From Strongylocentrotus purpuratus (Eukaryota > Echinodermata > Echinoidea > Camarodonta > Strongylocentrotidae): DNA of 64,000 bases. Both the position numbers and the translations under genes were made by a program. Location: positions 13,052,882 through 13,116,881 of the forward strand of contig NW_022145611.1 of NCBI RefSeq assembly GCF_000002235.5. Direction: 5' to 3'. Of this stretch, positions 23,322-35,890 are shown one piece after another (within the stretch, counting starts at the first letter, position 1; each line of letters begins with the position of its first letter). The notes under the pieces were generated by a model. It searched no databases, was not told where the DNA came from, and worked only from the letters and a program-made list of their open reading frames with translations.

Positions 23322-23529
23322 TTAATCTAGCCTTTTTAAAGACACCATGATTGTATGACGTCATATCAGTTATAAGATTTCTCTTTGAATGGCGGTGACT
23401 TGAAACTGTGAGAACGGTTCCGTAACTTCGGTGTAACGACAATGATTTTAGAGGAATCAAGATCATGAATCCAATACAGGACTCTGAAAAGTTGGTCGGT
23501 GGTCGCAAAGACAGGTAAGCAAACAGAAT

Positions 23530-23860
23530 TGCAGGTGCACGCTAGCTAAGATCAATTCACATTTAACCGCGGCCGTTAACGTTAAGTTGGTTAACTTCGA
23601 CTCGCTGACTCAGCTCGGCCTCGGCTCTGCACTGTAACTCCAGAAAGTTTCGACGCCGACGCCGGTTACTCTGACCGTGGTACCTGCGCGCTAGCCGCAG
23701 GGTCTGGCTTGGCTGGGCCTAATTGGGGAGCTCGGAGGGCCGGGGTTTCGGACGCGGGCTAACTCGGGTAGGCCTACTAGTACCACCACTAGACTTTAGG
23801 CACTTTAGGTGAAAATTAATTTTCCATGAGAACTGATTGAAATCAGGTTTGTCTGATAAA
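23530..23860. other. GC-rich stretch without recognised gene
   Basis: CpG-containing segment (AACCGCGGCCGTTAACG, GACGCCGACGCCGG) with one GGGCTAACTCGG, the motif that starts the foldback element 400 bp further on. It may be a remnant of a related element. Confidence 0.3.
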
Positions 23861-23959
23861 GCAATCCTTAAACTACCAAGTCCACTCCAAAAATAACTAG
23901 AAATAGTCTAGACTCTACTATCGAGAAGCAGAAAATCAGACAAACAAATCGAAAGACTT

Positions 23960-24165
23960 AAAGAGTAAGACACTCAAACTACCATCACTAGAGTACCGTA
24001 GACAGAGGGCTGATCTTCTTCAAATATACAAGATCATGCATGGATTGGAGGCAGTAGAGAGGAATGACATATTTGAAATCATCAAAGAATCCAGAACAAG
24101 GGGACACAGGCTCAAAATAAGGAAGCCCCGCTGCAAATCTAAGATGAGGCAGATGTCATTTTCAG
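23960..24165 (+). mobile_element. LINE fragment, left of the foldback insertion
   Basis: Plus-strand frame reads LPSLEYRRQRADLLQIYKI, then RTRGHRLKIRK and MRQMSFS. The last bases, CATTTTCAG, are the target duplication of the foldback element; the same LINE frame resumes at 30234. Confidence 0.75.
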
Positions 24166-25333
24166 GAATCCGGGCTAACTCGGCCCACGGGACTACTCGG
24201 CCCAGCTGGAAAAACTGGGCCGAGATGTCCCGACCTGATTAATCGATCGAGAGATACCAATGTGTATATGTTTGTGCTCTTTGTGACTTAATAATGCCCT
24301 TTCCAACCTAAATCTTTAATGGAATTGTGTTAAATGATACTAATGAAGACAATCTATGACTTATCTTTCGGTAAAATGACAAAAAAAATGACATTTCGGA
24401 CAATTTACTCACAGCTCGCAATCCGCATTGCCGCACGTACATTAAATGTGAGTTGTTTCTACTCGGACCACTGAAATTCGAGCAGTGTTTTCGTCGGTAA
24501 ATCACTGCAAAAATGTCATTTTTATCTCGTATGAAGGTCTATTTTTTATTCCTGACACAGATTTCATTATTGAGAAGTCGAATATAGTACATTTTAGACG
24601 AGATGGTTGATGTTTGTTCACATTCTTTCGTCCTGGCCGTAAATTAGCAGACTACTGCCTAGTGCTACCGCAGCAGCTCAGCTCAGTGTGCAGCTAGCCG
24701 TACAGCGCCGCCGGCCGGGTCGGCGGGGGAATTCACTGACTCGGCGCCCGTACCGGGCCGCTGCACTGCATTGCATGATTGTACTGCCCAATTTGATCGA
24801 GTGATGTGAGTATAACTTATCAAACTAGATCTATATCTACTGTATTATCATTATTCATTCCGAGTAGAATATCCAATTTGATTTAGTGAGTAAACTAGAC
24901 CTAGATCTATATCTACTGTAGCTACATCATTATCATATAGATTAGTCATTCAGAGTAGAATATCCGATTAATGAAGGAATGGAATTTTTCTTTTTTCATA
25001 ATCAGATAATCATATTTTACTCCTAAAAGTTAAAGACTTGATAAAATAGCTAGATCTAATGTAAGGGCCTAGCCTAGTACTCTAAGCAGAGAAGTGAGCT
25101 GAAGAATCGCCTTATTTTTTTGGAGGGGGCTGCTTCCAAAAAATTCTACGAAAAGAAGGTATTGGCTTCAAGTTTTTTGTATAAATAATGCAGCCCCCAC
25201 CACCCCCCCCCCCCAAACAAACCAAAAAATCTCCTTTTTGTTCCCTTTTTCTGGGAATCAAAGAGATATATACAAAGCAAAGCAATTAAGACATGATATT
25301 GCAATGACGTGCCGGTGCATGGAGGGGCAGGGG

Positions 25334-26854
25334 CAGAGGCGGCCCTCCCGGGGATGGGGGGGGGGGGGCAAAGTGCCTCCCACTTTTTCAGATACCCCAA
25401 AAGTGCCCCTTTTTACATAGGAAAAGTGCCCCTTTTATTTTGTAAGAAGTGCCCTTTTTTACATAGGAAAGGTGCCCCTTTTCATTTGACAAGTGCCCCT
25501 ATTACTTAGTAAAAGTGCCCCTTCCCCCTTTTCACCTCTGACGAGTGCCCTTTTTTTATTTTTGACACATGCCCCTTTTCCTTCGACATGTTCCCATTTT
25601 CCTTTGCAATAAGTGTCCATTTTCCATTCTCATAAATCTTGAAATAATCTTGAAAAAGTGCCCTTTTTAATCTCTAGTAAGTGCCTCTTTTCAGGTACGA
25701 GAAGTGCCCCTTTTCACTTTTAATAAGTGCCCCCTTTACCTCTGATAATTGCCCTATTCAAAACTGAGAGGTGCTCCTTTTACTTTGACAACTTCCCCTT
25801 TTTTCCTTTGTAAGAAGTGCCCCTTCTCCTTTTAATAACTATCCCCTTTTTTTAAACTCGGATGAGCACACCTTTCATTTTAACATGTGCTCCTCTTATT
25901 TTCTAATAAGTGCCCCTTTTCCTTATGATAAGTGCCCCCGTTAAAAAGAAATAGTTCCTTCCCCTTCTCATAACTGCCCCTTTTAAAAATCTGAACGGTG
26001 CCCCCTTTTCATTCAACAAATGCACATTTTCCTTTATTATAAGTGCCCCTTTTCATATCTGGTCAATGCCCCTTTTCAACTCTGATAATTCCCCTTTTAA
26101 TAATGATACGTGCCCCTTTTCCTTTCTAATAAGGGAACTATCCCCTTTTCACCTCTTATAAATGCCCCTATCAAAATCTGATGGGTGCCCCTTTTCCGTC
26201 AACAAATGCCTATTTCCCATTTTCGTAAACGCCTCTTTGTCTCATTTTCACCTCTTATAATAATCCTTTGTACTTTGACACGTGCTCCTTTTCTTTTCGT
26301 ATAAGTGTCTTATCCCTTTCGATAATTGTCCCCTTTTCTTGTAATCATTAAACGTGCCCCTTATTTAAGGCGACTGAGAGCAATTTCCCCCAAAGTTCGC
26401 TCGCTGCGCTCGCTCGCATTTAAAGATGATATAATTATGTTACTTATCAAAGGTCTTTTCAGTCTTCCGTTATGAGAATGTGCTTATAACCCCATCACGA
26501 TTGGCTTTTTTCCTCTTTATAAGATGTAATTTTTCGCACTGCGACCTCATACAATGTAGATCTTTGAAATTTTTCACGCTCGCTTCGCTCGCTCGTAAAT
26601 GCATATTCAGACATCACACCCAACTGTAAAGTATGATGCTTAAGCGATATCTTGTATGATGTATGAAGAAAAACAAATATTGAAATCATCCCTGATAATG
26701 TAATCACAATGTAGGGGTATATACCAATGTCTAAAAAATTGTATATTTTCGCTTTGAGATTTCCCACTGTAGGTGCCCTTTTTTTCTCCAGAAAGTGCCC
26801 TTTTTTGTTGGTGCCCCCCCCCCCCCCACTTTGGAAGTCGCTCGGCCGCCCCTG
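25334..26854. mobile_element. hAT-type element nested in the foldback element
   Basis: GGCAGGGG flanks both ends (25326-25333, 26855-26862). Ends CAGAGGCGGCC and GGCCGCCCCTG are inverted. No ORF; most of its length is the GTGCCCC minisatellite. Confidence 0.7.
25385..26365 (+). repeat. Degenerate GTGCCCCTTTT minisatellite
   Basis: About 35 units of roughly 25-30 bp, each with AAGTGCCCCTTTT or a close variant followed by a variable T/A-rich spacer. A few isolated units recur at 26770-26815, between two unrelated stretches that each contain CGCTCGCTCG. Confidence 0.8.
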
Positions 26855-27024
26855 GGCAGGGGGATCTTAATTCTTGTAAGCCTTCTCCTGGACCTTTGGT
26901 CAACTGGTCATTAATTTAACCGTTCCTCAAATTTCTAAAAGGCAGCTGCCCCCCCCCCCTCCCATCCATCTCGGCCGGGTATGTAATCAGCAACAGAGGC
27001 AAAGATCTATGAGCAAAATCAATT

Positions 27025-27150
27025 TTTATATTTTTTTTTGGGGGGGGGGGGCTGGGGGTTAACAGATTTATATCTGATATATTGTGTACCTGTATAAATA
27101 TGTATACTATAAATAAATAATAAATAAAAAAAAACAAATTTGCATTACAA
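27025..27150. repeat. Direct repeat pair (second copy 27421-27555)
   Basis: TTTTTTTTGGGGGG, GCTGGGGGTTAACAGATTTA, TATCTGAT, TGTGTACCTGTA, ATAAATAAATAAT and GTGGCATAA occur in the same order about 400 bp apart, both inside the foldback element. Confidence 0.75.
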
Positions 27151-27559
27151 CGTGGCATAAAATTAATACACGATTACACCTGCTTATCATTTGTTATTTT
27201 GAGTCAGCTTGACGTCATATTGTTGGAATTTGTATCTTGGAGTCGTAAACAAATAATGTTTATTGCTATTATGTGTGTTTTTCAAACATGTCCTCATTTT
27301 TATTTAATTGTTTTAACTTTATTTATTTAGATTTTTTTTTGCCTTGTAAATTGCATATGAAATAATACGTACCAATACCACAACACAAGGAATGGTGTGG
27401 CGTGTCATCTGCATGTTACAATTTTTTTTTGGGGGGGGGGGCTGGGGGTTAACAGATTTATATCTGATCTTGTGTACCTGTAAATATGTACATACTATAA
27501 ATAAATAATGAATTAAAAAAATAAAATTGCATTTCCACAATGTGGCATAATACATAATG

Positions 27560-27795
27560 GAGACAATGTTGATGATGTAAGGGATGGAGATGATGAGAGG
27601 GATTGGTGAGGGATGGAGATGATGAGAGGAATGGAGACGATATTGATAATGAAAGGGATGGAGACAATGTGAGGGATGGAGATGATGAGAGGGATGGAGA
27701 CAATGTGAGGGATGGAGAATTAGAGATGATGAGAGGGATGGAGACAATTTTGATGATGTAAGGGATGAAGACGATATTGATGATTAGAGGGATGG
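27560..27795. repeat. GAGGGATGGAGA minisatellite
   Basis: Imperfect units built from GATGAGAGGGATGGAGAC and GTGAGGGATGGAGAT. Adjoins the satellite array. Confidence 0.75.
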
Positions 27796-27814
27796 ATGAA
27801 GCGTGGAAGCATTG

Positions 27815-29310
27815 ACGTTTTATAAATTATTAGAGATATAAGACAATTCCTTGTACCGATCTCGACTCTTTATCCTTACCTGAATTCAGTTCTGTCCCCC
27901 CTTCTCGTGCGAAGCGCGGAAGCTTTGATGTTTCATTAAATAATTAGAGAAACAAGACGATTCCTTTTACCGTTCTCGACTCTAGATCCTTGTCTGAATT
28001 CAGTTTCCCCGCTCCCGCGCGAAGCGTGGAAGCGTTGACACTTCATAATTAATTAGAGAAAGAAGACGATTCGTTGTACCGTTTTCGACTCTTAATCCTT
28101 ATCTGAATTCAGTTCCATCCCCCCTTCCCGCGCAAAGCGCGGAAGCTTTAATGTTTCATTAAATAATTAGGGAAAGAAGACGATTCGTTTTACCGTTCTC
28201 GACTCTAGATCCTTGTCTGAATTCAGTTTCCCCGCTCCCGCGCGAAGCGTGGAAGCGTTGACGTTTCATAATTTATTAGAGAAAGAAGACAATTTGTTGT
28301 ACCGTTCTCGACTCTTAATCCTTATCTGAATTCAGTTCCATCCCCACTTCCCGCACAAAGCGCGGAAGCTTTAATGTTTCATTAAATAATTAGGGAAAGA
28401 AGACGATTCGTTTTACCGTTCTCGATTCTAGATCCTTGTCTGAATTCAGTTTCCCCGCTCCCGCGCGAAGCGTGGAAGCGTTGACGTTTCATAATTTATT
28501 AAAGAAGACGATTCATTGTACCGTTCTCGACTCTTAATCCTTATCTGAATTCAGTTCCATCCCCCTTCCCGCGCAAAGCGCGGAAGCTTTAATGTTTCAT
28601 TAAATAATTAGGGAAAGAAGACGATTCGTTTTACCGTTCTCGACTCTAGATCCTTGTCTGAATTCAGTTTCCCCGCTCCCGCGCGAAGCGTGGAAGCGTT
28701 GACGTTTCATAATTTATTAGAGAAAGAAGACGAATACCGTTCTCGACTCTTAATCCTTATCTGAATTCAGTTCCATCCCCACTTCCCGCACAAAGCGCGG
28801 AAGCTTTAATGTTTCATTAAATAATTAGGGAAAGAAGACGATTCGTTTTACCGTTCTCGACTCTAGATCCTTGTCTGAATTCAGTTTCCCCGCTCCCGCG
28901 CGAAGCGTGGAAGCGTTGACGTTTCATAATTTATTAAAGAAGACGATTCATTGTACCGTTCTCGACTCTTAATCCTTATCTGAATTCAGTTCCATCCCCC
29001 CTTCCCGCGCAAAGCGCGGAAGCTTTAATGTTTCATTAAATAATTAGGGAAAGAAGACGATTCGTTTTACCGTTCTCGACTCTAGATCCTTGTCTGAATT
29101 CAGTTTCCCCCGCTCCCGCGCGAAGCGTGGAAGCATTTACGTTTTATAAATTACTAAAGAAGACGATTCGTTGTACCGATCTCGACTCTTTATCCTTACC
29201 TGAATTCAGTTTTGTCCCCCCCTTTTCGTGCGAAGCGCGGAAGCTTTGATGTTTCATTAAATAATTAGAGAAAGAAGACGATTCGTTGTACCGTTCTCGA
29301 CTCTTAATCC
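27815..29310. repeat. Satellite array with two-monomer higher-order unit
   Basis: Thirteen monomers of 103-117 bp, each marked by CTGAATTCAG. Two types alternate: type A (CTCTTAATCCTTATCTGAA, TTCCATCCCC, GCGCAAAGCGCGGAAGCTTT) and type B (CTCTAGATCCTTGTCTGAA, TTTCCCCGCTCCCGCG, GAAGCGTGGAAGCGTTGACG). The A+B unit of about 220 bp repeats through the centre with very little change. The outermost monomers differ from the central ones. Confidence 0.9.
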
Positions 29311-29336
29311 TTTTTCTTCCTACGTCCTCTTCCTTT

Positions 29337-29403
29337 TTTTTTTTTTTTTTTTTTTTTTTGGGGGGGGGGGGCGACTGCCCCCCCCCCCCCTGGCTACGCG
29401 CCT
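29337..29403. mobile_element. hAT-like right terminus
   Basis: T run, G run, C run, then CCTGGCTACGCGCCTG, the usual hAT end in such genomes. CCCCTCCA follows directly; by comparison with the left arm (TTTGGAGGGGGCTG near 25118) this is where the right arm was interrupted. The other end was not found. Confidence 0.5.
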
Positions 29404-30233
29404 GCCCCTCCAAAAATAAAAGAAGAAGGCGATTCTTCAGCTCACTTCTCTTACAGTACTAGGCTAGGCCCTTACGTTAGATCTAGCTATTTATCAAGTC
29501 TTTAACTTTTAGGAGTAAAATATGATTATCTGATTATGAAAAAGAAAAATTCCATTCCTTCATTAATCAAATATTCTACTCTGAATGACTAATCTAGTAT
29601 ATGATAATGATGTAGCTACAGTAGATATAGATCTAGGTCTAGTTTACTCACTAAATCAAATTGGATATTCTACTCGGAATGAATAATGATAATACAGTAG
29701 ATATAGATCTAGTTTGATTAGTTATACTCACATCACTCGATCAAATTGGGCAGTACAATCATGCAATGCAGTGCAGCGGCCCGGTACGGGCGCCGAGTCA
29801 GTATATATATTCGACTTCTCAATAATGAAATCTGTGTCAGGAATAAAAAATAGACCTTCATACGAGATAAAAATGATATTTTTGCAGTGATTTACCGACG
29901 AAAACACTGCTCGAATTTCAGTGGTCCGAGTAGATACAACGCACATTTAATGTACGTGCGGCAATGCGGATTGCGAGCTGTGAGTAAATTGTCCGAAATG
30001 TCATTTTTTTGTCATTTTACCTAAAGATAAGTTATAAATTGTCTTCATTGGTATCATTTAACACAATTCCATTAAAGATTTTGGTTGGAAAGGGCATTAT
30101 TAAGTCGCAAAGAGCACAAACATATACACATTGGTATCTCTCGATCGATTAATCAGGTCGGGACATCTCGGCCCAGTTTTTCCAGCTGGGCCGAGTAGTC
30201 CCGTGGGCCGAGTTAGCCCGACTCCATTTTCAG

Positions 30234-30440
30234 TGCGGAGCATTAATAATTGGAATAACCTTCCTGAAATTGCCATAAATGCCTCATCAATCAATAAATT
30301 CAAGTCAGAACTTGAAAATCACTGGAAGCACCATCCGCTGAAATACCACCCATACCAACGCGAATCCAATGCAGTAAAGAGGGGCACATAAGCTGAAGCT
30401 TCAAGCCTCGACACCAAAGTAAACCAAAGTAAAGTAAGTA
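30234..30440 (+). mobile_element. LINE fragment, right of the foldback insertion
   Basis: Frame VRSINNWNNLPEIAINASS, INKFKSELENHW is a CR1/L2-type C-terminus; a short 3' UTR ends in an AAGT tandem repeat near 30430. It continues the frame of 23960-24165. Confidence 0.8.
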
Positions 30441-30485
30441 AGTAAAAAAAGTTTGAGCAAAATCGGATAGGTCTAGCTCTAGATG

Positions 30486-30530
30486 GAGTCGGGCTAACTC
30501 GGACCAGGGGACAACTCGGCCTAGACCAAA
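30486..30530. mobile_element. Remnant end of a related foldback element
   Basis: GGAGTCGGGCTAACTCGG and GGGGACAACTCGGCC closely match the first 40 bp of the foldback arm. No second end seen. Confidence 0.5.
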
Positions 30531-31562
30531 TTTTCTGTCTCTTTCGTTCATTAGCCTCTTATTGGGGTAGGGTCGGCTCTCTCTTTAGAGACGGAAACCG
30601 TCTCTATACATTCCCTTGATAACGCCGCGGCCATTTCAGGTCGTATTGTTATGCCCCCAAAATGTCATTTTACCTCGTGTATATCCAATTGTAAATTAGG
30701 CCTTGGCTATAATACATCGGTTCCACTTACTAACTTGACTGAAATAATCCGTTTAATGGTCCCTTTTAAGGAAATTATGGGTCAAAATCGACATCCATGT
30801 TGAAAATCTTGCAAGCCGTGTTAAACTCTCGCTGCGCATGGAGTCATCTAAATCAATCTCATCCCTTCTAGTCTACGCCGAAGGCAAAATGATTATGAAG
30901 GAAAAACTGCGCCATCTACACGTTCGTAATGGTGTTATCACAGCTTTTCCTTCATTATCATTTTGCCATCAGACCTGAATTTTTGTATACGCTTTATATT
31001 TAAGTTTCATCAACATTCACTCTCAATCAAGTAAATTTGTATAAATATAAACTCATTAATTTAATAATTAATTAGATAAAGAATCACCAAATAAATATCA
31101 TATTTCAAATGATTCATCACACAAAATAGACAGGTACAGTAGGACACAAAACATTGCGTAGGGTCTGCACCACAGACTAACCACTCCTTTGTGCAGCTGA
31201 CGTTGATGCACACGTGCACACCACTTCCATAAAGCAAAAACAACTCGCAATCGTATGAATTGCAATTGCGATCGGATTTGCATGTGAGTGTATAGCACAA
31301 TATTTTTTGTTCTTCCTGATTTGATCCTAATTTTCCTGATTTCCCCCTTATTTTTCTCTATTCTCTGCCCTATTTTTCCCCCAATTTTTTCCCAATTTTC
31401 TTACTCGAAAGGGGGGAATGTTGTTGAGAGGGAAACAAAAAACCTATTTTTCTTTAGTGCTCACTATCACCCCTGATTTGAGCGATTGCGCGGCTAGCAA
31501 GAGTTGTCCAGGGGGTTTTGTGACGTGACTGAAGTGTCTAGCCTACTACAACTACTACAACC
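30531..31562. promoter_or_regulatory. Upstream region of MIS18BP1
   Basis: About 1 kb without coding sequence. A non-TATA promoter is likely here; 31480-31562 is the probable 5' UTR. The motif CTGACGTTGATGCACACGTG near 31197 contains CACGTG-like and CRE-like cores, but nothing proves use. Confidence 0.25.
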
Positions 31563-34500
31563 ATGACTACTAGTAGTAGACTCGGCACTAGTTCAGAAGT
31601 CTATCCAGAGTTTGACCCGTAACTCTGGCGTACCCAAAATGAAGTAAATACTCATCAAATGTTCAAATAAAGGTCATGATTTTAAAGTCGATATGTTTGT
31701 TACCTGTTTTGTGTAATTTTTCTTTTTGGATTATTTTTCCTAAGAACTAAGACTGCACTTTCTCACAGGATTCACAGCAAACTGTAGCACAATACAATTA
31801 CATAGGAGACGCGATAGCACAGTCGGTAGAGCAGCCTGGTCTCGTAATTCGGTGACCCGGGTTGAAACCAAGTTGATGCGCTAGTGCCCTTTGGTAAGGC
31901 ATTAATCCTCAATACCAGGTCCCTCAGAGAGGACCTAAAGCCGTCGGACGTCTGGTCTGGTTGCTTACTTACATGTACAAGCATTTATGCTTTCTTAGCA
32001 GTCAGGAAAAATAACCACCATAATATACTGTACCGACGGTCGGTTGCGGGCTCACGGGTGTGTTTATAGTGACTGTAATCATGGTGTTTGGTCTCTAACG
32101 GAACACACGCGTGCCCCGCACCCCACCGTCGGTATGGTATGCAATTGTATTGTGCTGCAGGTTGCCGTGAATCATATGAGAAAGTGCATATTATAAGTCT
32201 CTGTTTTTAGGAAAAATACTCTGAAAAAGATCAAAACTGACACAAAACACATTTTGGCAGGAAAAGTGTGTCTTATACATAGAGATTTATGGTACCAAAT
32301 TTCTTTACTCATGGGACATGTGCAGTCAAGATGCTATCTCACCCCCCCCCCCCCTTGCATTCATGAATTATTTATTATGTGAAGTATATAGTTAAGAGTA
32401 CCAACATTGACAAAAAGATAGACCTGGAAGCTCCGCTGCTGTCTCAGCATTCTCCCAGAAGTTCAGGTATTTGTGGTAAAGGTAAAGGTAAAAACCTCAA
32501 ATGCATTCATAGTCATAGTGCACTATTAAAGCTAATTGCTATTATCGTAAATAAGTGATATTCTCACCAGTTTCACTCCTTCTGTTATCTTGCTTCCTAA
32601 GAACTTCTTGACCAAATTTCGAACAGGTATTTTCTAAAGTTACATACCATGATACCACCTATCACATAATTTTTGGTTATTTTCTTTTTCTTTTATAGTA
32701 ACATCAGGCGACCTGTACCCAAGTATCAGCATTACATTGATCACTTTGAGGAACTCTACAGACAAAGTCCTCTCGCAAAGGTTTGTGAAAGTCTCATTGA
32801 TTTGTCTTTCACACTACGTTGGCCTGGATGAAGGCAGATAAAATCCGAGAATTCATTAGTTTTTGCTTGTTTCCCTGATTTATGTCAAACGTGAATCTTT
32901 TTTTAACCTGTATTTTCTGCCACTACTCAAGGCAAACTTGTGTAAGAAAAAGTGATGTGCTCCTTTAACCTGTCAGTGCTGTAACATAATGTATCTTTTA
33001 AAAGACCTTGGAGTTTAACTTTGGACCATATTCTATTAAACATCTCAGAGCAGATGCTGGGTTTGGGCTTAATAATATACATGTACATGTAAGTCTACTA
33101 AGTCAATAGAAGATAGTGAAAAATGTAGACCTTTGTGTAACTCTTATTTCATTCGGACTTAATTTAGTGGTAGGTCAAGAAAAAATATAATAGAGGCCAT
33201 TCTACTTCAAGAGTACACCTCTACATGTACCAAACTACCAATAGATGTCTAAGCCTGTGTCTATTGTGGTCTTCATCTTGCAATATATTGCAAAACTCCC
33301 TTTCAAATTTGATATAAAGAATTTGAGCAATCGAAGGCTTTACACCACACAGCGAAAGAGATCTTTTATGAAGATAACCTTTCAATCAGCAGGTGGCTAA
33401 TCTAATATTAAAATTTAAAACAGATGTCAGGTATTAGGTTGGATGGATCATTACAAATGTCCTCTGTCATTTTGTTTCCACCGACTAGGTGATGGGCCAA
33501 AATGCTTCGAGTTCCATTCCATCAAAACGCAATGCTGACAATTCCATATCAAGCAACACATCTGGCTCTTTCAAGGTTCCGCTTGTGTCCCCGATGCTCA
33601 AGCCCAAACCTGTGCCAGCATTGGTGGGTGCTTTCATCATGTCTCCCGTGGCGCATCTCATCCAACAGATGCAGTCAACGGGAGGAGTCGCACAGAAAGA
33701 TGGTGAGAAAGAGCATGCATCTACCAGCCATGTTGAGATGATGCCTCCAGAGAGTATTGAGAATGAAGACTGGCATGATTCAGAGAGGAATGATGTAGTC
33801 CAAAGGGAGCAGAGACTGGTGCCTGGTGGAACACTTTCATGCTTCCAGGTGTGCAATTTTTTCATCTGTCTTTTTTGTTCTTTTTTTTTGTTAACGTGGG
33901 GGGGGGGGGGGGGGGGCTTGCTTTTTGTCTTAATTTTCCACAGAAAAATATTCCCTGAATTGGATCTACTTTGTACACCTTAACCAATTTTTTTTTATTG
34001 CCATTCAATTTTGTTTATGGGCATGTCACAATATTCTGCAAATTAAATGACAATCTAACCATTGTTTGAAAGGAGAAAAAGAGAAGGAACAGATTAGCAT
34101 GAGTTTGAAACAAATCGGGCAAATAATAGGAAATTCATGACATTTTTTCGAAACAAGATCACCAAATCTATGAGAATCTCAAATTTTCAATTTGGTCAGT
34201 GTTTTGTAACTTTTGTCAGAATCAAAGTATCAGACATTTCAGTTCTTTCTCCCAAAGGGCCTTCTCCCTTGGGCATTACTCAAAATATATTAAATTATCA
34301 AAGATCCTCCGGAATGAATGCATTTTGTAAGCACAAACAGCACAGTTTGTTCGGCAGAAATTTCCATATCACTACATAATCGTTACAAATTTTGAACAAA
34401 TCATAACTTTTTGTTTGTCTGATTGCATTCAAACTTTCACTAATCTGCTTTTTTTTCCTACTTTCTTTTAGAGCAATTTGCCATGGTTGTTGGAAAAGTG

Positions 34501-35856
34501 GGTACTTCTGTACTTTTCAGAGTTTTTTACTGTAGGATGGAGCCAAATCTCATGAGAAAGAAACATGTGACGATCATGGTTCTGTCTATAATTGCAAATA
34601 CAAAGAAAACTAATACTGTGCCAGACAGCCTCCGTTTCCTTCCGTCCTTTTTTCCATCAAATCTTCTTACCTTGTTGTAAAAACAAGTATTTTGATCCTT
34701 CTCTTTTTGTCCATATTTCCCCTTGTGTCTCCTTGACAGCCTGAACATGGTCAAGAAGTGGAGTCTTCAGAAGTTGCTGATACTGCAGTGTCGTCAACAG
34801 AGGCGGAAGAAGAGGACGACGCATCACTCTACACTGATGTCCCAAACGTGAAGGATGTCACGGATGAGATGGATGGAGAGATGGAACCAATGGAGAAAGT
34901 AGAAGATACTGAAATAAAAGGCTCAGGTAAGATACACTGTGTGTTAATTGGATCTTCTTTTCTTTTAACAGATCCCAATTCAACCTCATCAACGCCACCA
35001 CACAACTTAAAAACCTGACTGTGACTGTTAAATTGCAGTAGGATGCAATGTTTGACAATGTAGAATCTTCCTGATTTAGGTTGTGAATGACCCATATACT
35101 GTATGCCTAGAATTATCAAAATTGTGGGATGTTGCGAGCCTTCCAATCAATGATAATCATGGTTACTCTAGAACTAGTTGCAGTACTGTCCATCGACGAA
35201 TAGCCACATGGGCCTTTTCTTCTACAGAAACTTTCAGAAGGATTTACAAATATATCTATTTCCATTGCAATTTCTTACTAAATTTAGGTGTGGTCCGGCT
35301 CTGTGGTAAACAATGGTCTTAATAATATTTAGACTTTCATATTAAACACTGCTACCTTTTTAGGAATCAGCAGTCAATGCTAACAATTATATTTGATTAG
35401 ATTAATTCTAAAGGAGAAAATTCTAGAGGAGATTCTCAGCTTTAAAATGATATAAATGTATTACTCATCACATGTGGATCTTCCTATCTCAATTAAAAAG
35501 AAGAGAGAAAAATGTCCAGTCTCAAACAATGTAACTTTACAGGTGGGGAAGAAGCATGTAAAGTCTGTTGTCTATTTATGCAGTGTGGCTCCCAAGGTAT
35601 TTTGCAAGGTGCCGGAGGAGGATTAGAACTCTACTTAAATTTCTGTCAATCAATAATCAAATTGTCCTAAAAATTGGCAGACTAATTCAACACATCCTGG
35701 GTTTTTTTCTTCATATCTAGGTCTCAATGCAAGGGCTTGTTTAGAGTAGTGCTGTAACATCACGGATATCTCCAATTCCGTTTAACCGCCTGTCAAAACC
35801 GGACGGTTTTCGGTTAAACGATTTATTAAAAAAAAATATAAAAAAATAAAAAAATT

Positions 35857-35890
<34 letters not shown>

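Larger units (their letters stand above)
24166..30224. mobile_element. Foldback transposon with long inverted arms and 9-bp duplication
   Basis: CATTTTCAG flanks both ends (24157-24165, 30225-30233). The ends are GAATCCGGGCTAACTCGG and the complement of GAGTCGGGCTAACTCGG. Left arm 24166-about 25110 and right arm about 29430-30224 are near-identical inverted copies; the left arm has about 160 bp more, near 24585-24745. The 4.3-kb centre has no transposase and holds other repeats. It resembles the long-inverted-repeat TU-type foldback elements first known from sea urchins; a 9-bp duplication also fits MULEs. Confidence 0.85.

Noticed and set aside
27319-27747. 142-codon minus-strand frame rich in Ser-Pro-His repeats
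   Set aside because: It is the translation of the GAGGGATGGAGA minisatellite.
21000-29310. CRISPR-like array of palindromic repeats
   Set aside because: Monomers are contiguous with no unique spacers and lie in transposons of an animal genome; this is satellite DNA.
24166-30224. Polinton reading of the long inverted repeats
   Set aside because: The duplication is 9 bp, and no polymerase, integrase, ATPase or capsid-type frame exists inside.
34483-34680. 65-codon frame beginning MVVGKVGTSVLF in MIS18BP1 intron 3
   Set aside because: No splice sites in phase with the gene and no similarity to MIS18BP1.
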